Of a DNA stretch of 64,000 bases, positions 1 to 7,326 are shown piece by piece. The DNA is taken from NCBI RefSeq assembly GCF_016107555.1, contig NZ_JABASU010000009.1, forward strand, positions 1 through 64,000, written 5' to 3'. A model generated the notes under the pieces. The model saw nothing but the letters and a program-made list of their open reading frames with translations. It ran no database searches and had not been told where the DNA came from. Each line of letters opens with the position of its first letter. Position 1 is the stretch's first letter. Source of the DNA: Psychrobacter celer (GTDB lineage Bacteria; Pseudomonadota; Gammaproteobacteria; Pseudomonadales; Moraxellaceae). The position numbers and the translations under genes are program-made.

Positions 1-127
1 CTCTATTTAAAGGAATGTGAGTGGCGTTTTAATCACAGTGACCCAAAGTCGCAATGACTACAATTAAAACAATGGGTTAAACAGGGTTTGAACTAGTTAT
101 CTAGGACAGCCCCAGAATTAATTTGAT

Positions 128-655
128 TTACTTCTGGCTTTTTAAGTACTCTAACATGGTGTCAGCATCTGACACTTCGAACGGGTCTGTTGGGCAGTTG
201 TCACCGAAGTTAGGTTCTTTGAACACCTTTTTGATTTCTTTATTATCGACATACATTGAATAACGCCATGAGCGCATGCCAAAGCCAAGATTGCTCTTAT
301 CCACCAGCATACCCATTTTACGAGTGAACTCACCGTTACCGTCAGGAAGTAAGAAAACGTTTTCACGGCCTTGCTTTAAGCCCCACTGGTACATAACAAA
401 GGCATCGTTAACAGAAACACAAACAACTTCATCAACACCTAGCGCTTTAAACTCATTGTAAAGCTCTTCATAGCGAGGCAAATGACTGGTTGAACAGGTT
501 GGTGTAAAGGCGCCAGGTAGTGAGAATACAACTACTTTTTTATTGGCAAATAACTCATCTGTGGTTAGATCATACCATTTGAATGGGTTTTCACCACCGA
601 TAGATTCATCACGAACACGAGTTTTAAAAGTTACATCAGGTACATGGGTAATCAT
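128..655 (-). CDS. Prx5-family peroxiredoxin
   Basis: A 175-residue thiol peroxidase of the Prx5/AhpE-like family, which reduces H2O2 and organic hydroperoxides. The peroxidatic cysteine is Cys54 in the motif [16 protein letters not shown]; Arg128 in [10 protein letters not shown] is the likely active-site arginine. Cys154 ([10 protein letters not shown]) and Cys79 are further thiols; Cys154 could act as resolving cysteine (inference). Some relatives carry a C-terminal glutaredoxin domain; this one ends at LKSQK without it and presumably uses a separate reductant. The ATG at 655 is preceded by GGAG with six bases between, which supports the start. The gene is monocistronic, reading away from the IS3 element inserted about 115 bp upstream of its start codon, so its promoter lies in the short stretch 656-772 or inside the IS. 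Confidence 0.93.
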   Translation of the reverse strand: MITHVPDVTFKTRVRDESIGGENPFKWYDLTTDELFANKKVVVFSLPGAFTPTCSTSHLPRYEELYNEFKALGVDEVVCVSVNDAFVMYQWGLKQGRENVFLLPDGNGEFTRKMGMLVDKSNLGFGMRSWRYSMYVDNKEIKKVFKEPNFGDNCPTDPFEVSDADTMLEYLKSQK

Positions 656-822
656 TTTTATCTCCGAGTTAGGTTATTGTGTTTTTGTACCCTACTTTCT
701 TCAGTTATATATTAACAGCTATACCAATCCTTGTTCAAATCTTTAAGGTTATCTTTTAAACTTTTGAACTTTTGAACCGCCCCGGTATTGTCGGAGACTC
801 AACGCTCCAAGAGAATACGACA

Positions 823-1131
823 ATGAAAAGACAAACCTACACTCCTGAGATTAAAGAACGCGCCGTCCGTATGCTAATTGAAGCTAAAGACGATTACCCA
901 TCCACCTGGTCAGCCATCAAAGCCATAGCGCCAAAGATAGGTTGCACGCCTGAGACACTACGATCCTGGCATAAGAAGCACATTGATAAAACCATTCCTG
1001 CAAATGTGCAAGCTCAAAGCCAAGCCGAGCGTATCAAGGAGCTTGAACGTGAGAACAAAGAACTCAAACAGGCCAATGAGATCATACGTAAGGCAGCCGC
1101 TTTTTTCGTCCAGGCGAAGCTCGACCGCTGA
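823..1131 (+). CDS. IS3-family transposase OrfA (HTH subunit)
   Basis: 102 residues from ATG 823 (MKRQTYTPEIKERAV). The frame is open back to a TTG at 772, inside the terminal repeat, but that cannot be a real start. Residues 1-60 hold the helix-turn-helix (IKAIAPKIGCTPETLRSWHK) that binds the terminal repeats; residues 67-95 are a leucine-zipper-like coiled coil (ERIKELERENKELKQANEI). Near the 3' end the zero-frame codons TTT TTC are preceded by T at 1101-1107. This U UUU UUC heptamer is a classic -1 frameshift site and puts translation into the orfB frame, giving the OrfAB transposase. OrfA alone acts as a regulator in this family. Confidence 0.9.
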   Translation: MKRQTYTPEIKERAVRMLIEAKDDYPSTWSAIKAIAPKIGCTPETLRSWHKKHIDKTIPANVQAQSQAERIKELERENKELKQANEIIRKAAAFFVQAKLDR

Positions 1132-1139
1132 CTAAGACA

Positions 1140-2042
1140 ATGGTTAGATTTATCGATGCGTATAAATATCAATACAGGATCGAGTCAATTTGTAGAGTCC
1201 TACCAGTTGCCCCATCAACCTATTATCGGGCTAAAGACTTAGAGGACTGTCCTGAAAAGCGCTCGTTGCGTCAGCAGCATGACGACTATTATATCAGTGA
1301 AATCAAACGTATTTGGCAAGACAGTAAATGCCGTTACGGTGCGCGTAAAGTCTGGCAGCAGATGAAAGCTGATTGCTTAAAGGTTGCTCGGTGTACCGTA
1401 GAGCGATTAATGAAGCAGTATGGCCTACAAGGCGTCTGGCGCGGTAAAGGTAAGATAACCACCAATAGCCGTGACGATCAAAAGCGTGCTGATGACTTGG
1501 TTAATCGTAACTTTAATGCGCATCGTCCTAATCAGCTGTGGGTTGCAGATTTTACCTATATCAAGACGACAAGCGGCTGGGTCTATACCGCTTTTATTAT
1601 TGATGTGTTTGCCCGTGCTATCGTTGGCTGGAAAATATCGAATCGTATGAACACTGATATGGTGATGTCAGCGTTAAATCAAGCAATAGCAGACAGAAAC
1701 AACCCAAAAGATGTGATTCATCATAGTGATCGCGGCGTTCAGTACTTATCCATTCGCTATACTGATAAAATGACGGATTCTGGCGTGATTGCCTCTGTTG
1801 GTACCACAGGCGACTCTTATGACAACGCATTGGCTGAGACGGTCAATGGGCTTTATAAGTCTGAGGTGATTCATTATTTAAAGCAAAACTGGACTGGTGT
1901 GAACGATGTTGAACTGGCAACCCTTGAGTGGGTGGACTGGTTTAACAAAACCCGTTTGCATAGCACGATTGGATATGTGTCACCCTTTGAGTTTGAAAAG
2001 CGGTATTATGATAATTTAATCCTGTCAGGTATTGCTGCCTGA
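1140..2042 (+). CDS. IS3-family transposase OrfB (DDE catalytic part)
   Basis: 300 residues with the rve/DDE integrase core: first Asp in NQLWVADFTYI, second in HHSDRGVQY, Glu in YDNALAETVNGL, followed by the usual LHSTIGYVSPFEFE. The orfB frame is open upstream of this ATG through the U UUU UUC site at 1101-1107, reading FFRPGEARPLTKT before the Met. OrfB is therefore most likely made as the C-terminal part of an OrfAB fusion by -1 frameshifting rather than from ATG 1140. The reading frame is intact, so the element may still be active. Confidence 0.92.
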   Translation: MVRFIDAYKYQYRIESICRVLPVAPSTYYRAKDLEDCPEKRSLRQQHDDYYISEIKRIWQDSKCRYGARKVWQQMKADCLKVARCTVERLMKQYGLQGVWRGKGKITTNSRDDQKRADDLVNRNFNAHRPNQLWVADFTYIKTTSGWVYTAFIIDVFARAIVGWKISNRMNTDMVMSALNQAIADRNNPKDVIHHSDRGVQYLSIRYTDKMTDSGVIASVGTTGDSYDNALAETVNGLYKSEVIHYLKQNWTGVNDVELATLEWVDWFNKTRLHSTIGYVSPFEFEKRYYDNLILSGIAA

Positions 2043-2160
2043 CTCAAGTAAACCAGACTCCTATATAGTCGGGGCGGTTCACTGTTTGCTGGTATCATTA
2101 ATTCCGAGCTTAGAATATGACTTTTGCAAGAGGTCTACTATCTAGTAAACTGAAGACACG

Positions 2161-2180
2161 CCCTAATCAGCTATTAGGGC
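2161..2180. terminator. Hairpin GCCCTAAT/ATTAGGGC
   Basis: An 8-bp perfect stem with a short loop, between the IS and the iron locus. It is followed by AATATTAGCTTTTTA rather than an immediate T-run, so it is a weak terminator candidate or a decayed structure. Confidence 0.35.
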
Positions 2181-2245
2181 AATATTAGCTTTTTATTTCA
2201 ATATGACTATTCGATTGAACATAAAACGTGCTCTGACGTTTTTTA

Positions 2246-2377
2246 TATACTCGATCCTAAATAAAACTGGCAGGCAAGAGACTATATGCCAAGTGCTGCT
2301 GGTAGTTGTTTGACGCAGCATCGAGCGGTGTAGGCACAGCACACAAGAAAAATAAATACCAGTAGATTGACTGTATA
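2246..2377 (+). repeat. MITE-like intergenic repeat, copy A
   Basis: Member of the repeat family with core GCAGCATCGAGC followed by a G/C-rich stretch and GGCACAGCACACAAG. The ends are TATACTCGATC on the left and GATTGACTGTATA on the right, a degenerate terminal inverted repeat. CTGGTA before the core pairs with TACCAG after it. It lies just downstream of the stop codon of the ABC ATPase gene (convergent side). Copies B-E are at 7080, 46120, 47344 and 63041. Confidence 0.8.
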
Positions 2378-2380
2378 TGG

Positions 2381-3265
2381 TTATACAAACACCATCCCAT
2401 CTTCGGTCTGATGTGCCTTGATATCGACATCATAGGCAGCGCTGAGTCGTTGACGGGTCATTACCTCAGTAGGCGTGCCTTGGGCAATAACCCTCCCACC
2501 GTTTAGTAGTACCACCTCATCGGTATAGCGATGGGCATGGGTCAAGTCATGCAGCACTACCAAGATACTTTTGCGCTGCTCATGTACCAGGGTGTGTAAA
2601 TAATGCAATAAAAAACGCTGATGGCGAATGTCAAGATGGTTGGTCGGCTCATCAAACATCATGATTTTGGTGTCTTGCATCAGCGCCCGCACGATAGCCA
2701 AGCGCTGCTTTTCCCCGCCTGACAAGGTTTGCACACGGGCATCGGTTAGATTTGACAGCTCAAAATCTTGCAGCAAGGTTTGCGCGCGATCAACATGGTG
2801 ACGATTTGGCCGCTGATACCAAGCAAGGTTTGGCGAGACGCCCAATAGCGCATAATCAAGCACCGTAAGCGGCAGCTCAAAACGCTCATGTTGCCCAACC
2901 CAAGCGATATGACCATCACGCATCATCTCATCGATAGGCTGGCCTTGAGCCGTGATATTCCCCTGTGTTTTTAACGCCACCCCAGTATGCTGACCCAATA
3001 CTGTATGCAATAATGTGCTTTTACCCGCGCCATTGGGCCCGATAAAGGCGACGAGCTTTTGGCTTGGCACGGTTAGCTTGTCTATTTTTAGCATCACTTT
3101 GTCACCATGCGAGATATGAATATCTTGCATCGACAACAGCTCGCTTGCTTTCTCATGACTTGTATTATTATTTTGACTCGGTTGCCCTGTTTGCATTGAC
3201 CGTACTGGCCGCACGGGTTTTGCTGCCGCAGCGCTGCGTCCACTTTGAAAAAATGAATCAAGCAT
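2381..3265 (-). CDS. FecE/FhuC-type ABC transporter ATPase
   Basis: ATP-binding subunit of a type II (FecCD-family) importer for ferric siderophore, heme or cobalamin. From ATG 3265 it is 294 residues: Walker A GPNGAGKST at 76-84, Q-loop around 124, signature LSGGEKQR at 181-188, Walker B IMMFDEP at 201-207, H-loop His239. I chose ATG 3265 because AGGAG stands six bases before it; an in-frame TTG at 3280 lies too close to the permease stop. The first ~45 residues (SAAAAKPVRPVRS, then Gln/Asn-rich) form an extension beyond the usual ABC fold. The gene follows the truncated permease directly and was presumably co-transcribed. No substrate-binding protein and no full permease remain here, so its function is doubtful unless a permease is supplied in trans. 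Confidence 0.88.
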   Translation of the reverse strand: MLDSFFQSGRSAAAAKPVRPVRSMQTGQPSQNNNTSHEKASELLSMQDIHISHGDKVMLKIDKLTVPSQKLVAFIGPNGAGKSTLLHTVLGQHTGVALKTQGNITAQGQPIDEMMRDGHIAWVGQHERFELPLTVLDYALLGVSPNLAWYQRPNRHHVDRAQTLLQDFELSNLTDARVQTLSGGEKQRLAIVRALMQDTKIMMFDEPTNHLDIRHQRFLLHYLHTLVHEQRKSILVVLHDLTHAHRYTDEVVLLNGGRVIAQGTPTEVMTRQRLSAAYDVDIKAHQTEDGMVFV

Positions 3266-3280
3266 AGTTACTCCTATCAA

Positions 3281-3724
3281 TTAACGGCGGCTACTGCGCA
3301 CAAACAGCCAAATAAAGAAGGGGCCACCAAGCAGCGCTAAAACGATGCCAACAGGCACATCCACTGGATAAGCGACATGCCGCGCTGTGCCATCAATGAG
3401 CAGCAATAATATCGCCCCAAGCCAGCCCGACCAAATCATCAGCCGCATACGCCCGCCACCAAACAAAATAGCCAGCAGGTTGGGCACCATCATGCCAATA
3501 AAGCCGATGACGCCGGCTAAGGACACCGCCGCTCCTGTCAACAATGCCGAGGCAATCACCACCAGACAGCGCACCACTCCCACCTTGATACCCAAGGACT
3601 TAGCAGCGGCCTCCCCTAGCATCAACCCATCTAACTGCCGACCTAAGGGTAATAAGATAGCCAGCCCCAAGATCATGGTTACTGGGTGCCAGCTATCACT
3701 GGTAAGCCCTTGCCCGCACTTATA
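3281..3724 (-). pseudogene. FecCD-family permease, C-terminal remnant
   Basis: Only the last ~145 codons of a FecCD permease (normally ~330 residues) remain. The homologous text begins about QGLTSDSWHPV, read through 3677-3715 upstream of the first ATG (3676), and runs through the conserved LGRQLDGLMLGEAAAKSLG, the GVIGFIGMMVPN helix and the C-terminal PVGIVLALLGGPFF segment. The frame meets a TAA at 3725-3727 where the N-terminal six or so membrane segments should be. A 131-residue product from ATG 3676 is possible but would lack most of the translocation pathway. I read this as a 5' deletion whose breakpoint lies near 3715-3725. Confidence 0.85.
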
Positions 3725-3818
3725 TTAAAGCACCTTTTGTAAAACAATTGTTTAAAAAACTCTGTCTATAGCGCTGTTTTTATCTTTAGCCAAAACAACA
3801 ACCATCAAGGAGCCTGAC

Positions 3819-5081
3819 ATGACCAGCCCCACCCTAGCAATGAACACCAAGCCGACCAAATTGGCATTACTTTTTAGCAGCAGCCTATTAGCCCTTAGCA
3901 TGACCGGCTGCGGTGGCGGCGGTGATGGATCGAGTAGTGGCAATAACGGAAATAGCGATAATGATGGCAGCACACCGCCTGCCAGCAGTGCCAGCTTTAG
4001 CGAAACCGCCACATGGCAAGTCACCAACCTAGCACCTGATAGTGCCACTTGTTATGACTTTGATGCCAAAGCTGAAAGCTCATGTGACGGCGATACATGG
4101 GATATTAAGTTTGAAAACCAAGCACGTTCGGTCAAGCTTTGGTCTAATAGTGGCGACTCTGGCGCAGGCATGGGCGGGGTTTTTGGCTTGATCGATTGGT
4201 CTGATCTGAGCCGTTATACCAATGCCACCCTTGACCCTGATACAGGCCGTGACATCAGCCTGCACTATAACGAAGACCGCAGCGGCGGGGTGTTTACTGC
4301 GAAGCCTTGGTTTGAGTACAACTTACAAGGCAATCATCAGCTATATCCCAACAACCGCGTCTATATGGTCACCACAGACAGTAGTAGCGCCATGACAGAC
4401 AGCAGCGTCCAGCAGCCGATCTATGCCATGCAAATCACCAACTACTACAATGATGCTGGAAAATCTGGCTACCCAACCATTCGCTGGATTGATACGGCGC
4501 TACCAAATCAGGTACAGACCCAAACCATCAACGCCACCAGCAATGATGATTGGGTATATGTTGACCTAAAAACAGGCCAAAGCAGCACGGACAAAGACAG
4601 CACTTGGCAGATCGGCTTTAAGCGTAATGATGTGATTTTAAATGGTGGGGATTCGGGCAGTGGTAAGGTTGGCGGTTATCTTGCCGCCACACCAGCAGGA
4701 TATTATGACGCAAAAGACGAGCCTATTGTCAGTCAATTTATCACCGATGGTAGTGCAGCGACCTTAGCCAACCTCACCAGCACAGCAGACTACGACAAGC
4801 CACTAAGCGCTAGAAGCTGGGTGATTGACAGTAAAGGCTCAGATCTCAACCCTGCGTATACTGGCAACTTCCCGAATTTGGATTTTGGCTGGTACACCTA
4901 TAATGGCATGACCCATCAGCTAAATCCCAAACCACTTGATAGTGCTCAAGGCGCCCTTATCAGATCTGCTGAAGGCAACAGCTATGCGCGCGTGCGTTTG
5001 GATAAGATCAATTATCCTGATAGCGCGGCGACGACGGCGACCTCGTGGGAGTTTAAACTAGACATTCAGCCGGCTTCTTAG
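3819..5081 (+). CDS. HmuY-like heme-binding lipoprotein
   Basis: 420-residue secreted lipoprotein. The signal peptide ends in lipobox SMTGC (Cys31), followed by a Gly/Ser/Asn-rich linker. The mature part has two recognisable HmuY-type repeats, TWDIKFENQARSVKLW around residue 90 and STWQIGFKRNDVILNGG around 260, plus the Y-AMQITNYYNDAGKSG-type strand. HmuY proteins of Bacteroidetes and their proteobacterial relatives bind heme or porphyrin at the cell surface and pass it to a TonB receptor. AAGGAG six bases before ATG 3819 supports this start; ATG 3840 is an in-frame alternative. The gene is divergent from the permease remnant and upstream of a peptide exporter and a TonB receptor, which fits an iron/heme acquisition role. 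The ligand is inferred, not seen. Confidence 0.72.
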   Translation: MTSPTLAMNTKPTKLALLFSSSLLALSMTGCGGGGDGSSSGNNGNSDNDGSTPPASSASFSETATWQVTNLAPDSATCYDFDAKAESSCDGDTWDIKFENQARSVKLWSNSGDSGAGMGGVFGLIDWSDLSRYTNATLDPDTGRDISLHYNEDRSGGVFTAKPWFEYNLQGNHQLYPNNRVYMVTTDSSSAMTDSSVQQPIYAMQITNYYNDAGKSGYPTIRWIDTALPNQVQTQTINATSNDDWVYVDLKTGQSSTDKDSTWQIGFKRNDVILNGGDSGSGKVGGYLAATPAGYYDAKDEPIVSQFITDGSAATLANLTSTADYDKPLSARSWVIDSKGSDLNPAYTGNFPNLDFGWYTYNGMTHQLNPKPLDSAQGALIRSAEGNSYARVRLDKINYPDSAATTATSWEFKLDIQPAS

Positions 5082-5275
5082 GCTGTGTTTTTTCACCCAG
5101 TCGCAGAGCAAGGACAAGGAGTCGATATAAAAAGCTATTTTTTATAGCTTCTACTTGTCATAGCTTCTATTTATATAGCCTGTATTTTTTTATCAGCGTT
5201 CAGCCTTATAAGCATCTATAGGGCGAACGCCAAGCTTCTTTAAAACCCTCAAAAACGTATATTTATTGAGTCTTT

Positions 5276-7030
5276 ATGTCCCCTCGCGCTGCCGCTTCTT
5301 TGTATCATATGGTATGGGCGCACTATCGCCTGCCGTTTTTAAAAGTTGTTTTATTAAACCTGCTCAATGCCGCCGTCAGCGTCGGTATCATTGCGTATAT
5401 CAATCACACCTTTATCAGCCAGTCTGTCTTTAGTGCTTTATCATGGCAGAGCTTGGGGCAGTTTTCGCTATTGGTGCTGCTATTGCTAACGACCACGTTT
5501 TTAGCACAATATGCCCTCACGCGCTTGGGTCATCGGTTTGTCTATGAGCTACGGAAAAAACTGGTCAAACAAATCATCGACACCGCCGTGCCGCAGATAG
5601 ATAATCTAGGGAGCGCACGCCTACTTGCCAGCCTATCCTCTGACATTCAGTCTATCACCACCGCGTTTGTGCGCATGCCAGAGCTGGTACAAGGCGTGAT
5701 TTTATCGGTAGGTGTCGGGCTGTATCTGGGCTGGCTGTCGCTGCCATTGTTATTGATTGTCATGTTCTGGATTGTGATGACGATTTGGATCAGTAATATT
5801 TTGGTCAAGCACGTCTATACACATCTGACAGAGCTACGCGAGATCAATGATGATTTATACCAAGATTATCAGTCCATCATAGAAGGGCGTAAAGAGCTGG
5901 CGCTCAACCAACACCGCGCCCAAAGGCTGTATAACGACGACTTTTTGCGGCACGCCAAAGCCTATGAACAGACCGTGACCAAGTCTGACACCTTTCATTT
6001 ATCGGCAGTAAACTGGTCCAATATCATGATGTTTGCCGCGATTGGTATCATCTTTGCTGTCGCAAGCTCTCTGGGCATCTCTATGGCTGTGGCCACGACG
6101 TTTTCTTTGACGATTTTATTTATGCAGTCCCCGCTCCTACATGCTGTCGGCGCTTATCCCACGCTACAAACTGCCCAAGTGGCTTTAGAAAAAATACAGG
6201 CGTTGGCACTTGCTGATTATCAGCCGGATTTTCAAACAGACAGCGCGGCGACAAACTGGCAAACCATCTGTTTTCAGGATATCTGTTATCGCTACCCACA
6301 CAACACCGATAGCCAAAATGTGACAGCTGTCGACAGCGAGCATGTCGATGATATCTTACAGTCTGTCACGCTAACTTTGCAACGCGGCGATGTGGTGTTT
6401 TTGATAGGGGCAAATGGTAGCGGCAAGTCTACGCTGGCCAAGATCATCACGGGGATTTTTGCCCCGACGACGGGCACCGTAACAGTCGATGGAAAGCTCA
6501 TTCATTCTCAAAACAGCGATTCACAAAGTAGCGACTTACAAACTAACAACTTACAAAGTAGCGCCGATTATCGCCAGCTGTTTTCGGCGATTTTTAGCGA
6601 TCATCATCTGTTTACGCAGCTCATCGGCCCTAAAGGACAAGCGCCTGATCGAGTACTGACGGATACATGGCTGCATCAGCTCAACCTGCAAGACAAAGTG
6701 AGCATCACTGACGACACCCTCTCTACCGATAAGCTGTCACAAGGCCAACGAAAACGACTGGCCATGCTCATCACTGTCGCCGAACAAAAAGACATCCTCC
6801 TCCTCGATGAATGGGCCGCAGACCAAGACCCTGCCTTTCGCCGTGTGTTTTATCAAACACTGATACCCAAGCTCAAAACCATGGGCAAAACCTTGTTTAT
6901 CATTAGTCACGACGACAGCTATTTTGAGCATGCCGATCGATTGCTACTGATGAAAGCAGGCCGACTGATAGAGCTAAACGCTGAAGAACGGCAGCGTGCC
7001 AGCATCGACGCCATTGCGATGCTCAAATAA
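5276..7030 (+). CDS. PvdE/SyrD-type cyclic peptide export ABC transporter
   Basis: 584-residue half-transporter with fused membrane and ATPase domains. Residues ~1-300 carry six predicted membrane helices; the nucleotide-binding domain has Walker A IGANGSGKST around 377, signature LSQGQRKRL around 487 and Walker B ILLLDE followed by WAADQDPAFRRVFY. The DEWAADQDP run is typical of the PvdE/SyrD group, which exports pyoverdine precursors or lipopeptides. About residues 410-428 are a Ser/Gln/Asn-rich insertion made of short near-repeats (SQNSDSQSSDLQTNNLQSS). No peptide synthetase lies nearby, so the substrate is unknown; the siderophore receptor downstream suggests an iron-related role. Spacing to the receptor is 296 bp and includes a repeat copy and a Fur box, so the two are probably separate transcripts. 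Confidence 0.85.
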   Translation: MSPRAAASLYHMVWAHYRLPFLKVVLLNLLNAAVSVGIIAYINHTFISQSVFSALSWQSLGQFSLLVLLLLTTTFLAQYALTRLGHRFVYELRKKLVKQIIDTAVPQIDNLGSARLLASLSSDIQSITTAFVRMPELVQGVILSVGVGLYLGWLSLPLLLIVMFWIVMTIWISNILVKHVYTHLTELREINDDLYQDYQSIIEGRKELALNQHRAQRLYNDDFLRHAKAYEQTVTKSDTFHLSAVNWSNIMMFAAIGIIFAVASSLGISMAVATTFSLTILFMQSPLLHAVGAYPTLQTAQVALEKIQALALADYQPDFQTDSAATNWQTICFQDICYRYPHNTDSQNVTAVDSEHVDDILQSVTLTLQRGDVVFLIGANGSGKSTLAKIITGIFAPTTGTVTVDGKLIHSQNSDSQSSDLQTNNLQSSADYRQLFSAIFSDHHLFTQLIGPKGQAPDRVLTDTWLHQLNLQDKVSITDDTLSTDKLSQGQRKRLAMLITVAEQKDILLLDEWAADQDPAFRRVFYQTLIPKLKTMGKTLFIISHDDSYFEHADRLLLMKAGRLIELNAEERQRASIDAIAMLK

Positions 7031-7079
7031 ATGACGCGCGCTTGGCACGATACGCACTACTCGCAGTGGTCGATACTTC

Positions 7080-7202
7080 TATAGTCAATCCGATATAAAA
7101 ACGATATGGCGAGATGAAGTGTCGTTTTACGCAGCATCGAGCAGCGCAGGTACAGCACGCAATAAAACCAACGCTTTATCGAGCAATTTAGATTTGACTA
7201 TA
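7080..7202 (+). repeat. MITE-like intergenic repeat, copy B
   Basis: A 123-bp copy starting TATAGTCAATCCGATATAAA and ending GATTTGACTATA, the clearest terminal inverted repeat of the set. Its core is ACGCAGCATCGAGCAGCG followed by CAGGTACAGCACGCAA. The first 12 bases are identical to the outer end of the IS630 remnant at 22015-22026. Confidence 0.85.
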
Positions 7203-7225
7203 CGGAGTCCTTGAATGCAATTTTT

Positions 7226-7246
7226 TAATGATAACAATTATCATTA
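7226..7246 (+). promoter_or_regulatory. Fur box upstream of the TonB receptor
   Basis: Perfect 9-3-9 palindrome: arms TAATGATAA and TTATCATTA around CAA, very close to the Fur consensus. It lies 80 bp before ATG 7327 and overlaps the ATG at 7228, which is why 7228 cannot be the true start. It predicts iron repression of the receptor. Confidence 0.88.
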
Positions 7247-7326
7247 ATGTTATTATTCTCATTGTTGCAAGTATTGTTACAACTTTGTACCCAAAAGACA
7301 ACCATTTCAGTTCAAAAGGACATCAG

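Larger units (their letters stand above)
773..2081 (+). mobile_element. Complete IS3-family insertion sequence
   Basis: The element is bounded by terminal inverted repeats. The left end starts TGAACCGCCCCGG and the right end finishes CGGGGCGGTTCA, with further imperfect matching inward (TCGGAGACT against AGGAGTCT). It holds two overlapping-phase reading frames, orfA and orfB, of IS3-group type. About 1.3 kb is normal for the family. The flanks (ACTTT before, CTGTTT after) show no clear target duplication, so the insertion may be old or rearranged. A second, truncated relative lies at 19514-19780. Confidence 0.93.

Noticed and set aside
75-110. tRNA-like GGTTTGAAC near the left edge
   Set aside because: No acceptor stem or cloverleaf can be drawn around it.
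770-2085. Target-site duplication around the intact IS3 element
   Set aside because: The bases before (CTTT) and after (CTGT) do not match well enough.
3730-3818. Fur box before the HmuY-like gene
   Set aside because: The palindrome AAACAATTGTTT is present but does not match the Fur consensus.
7228-7326. Longer N-terminus of the TonB receptor
   Set aside because: It reads through a perfect Fur box and gives a second hydrophobic stretch before the normal signal peptide.
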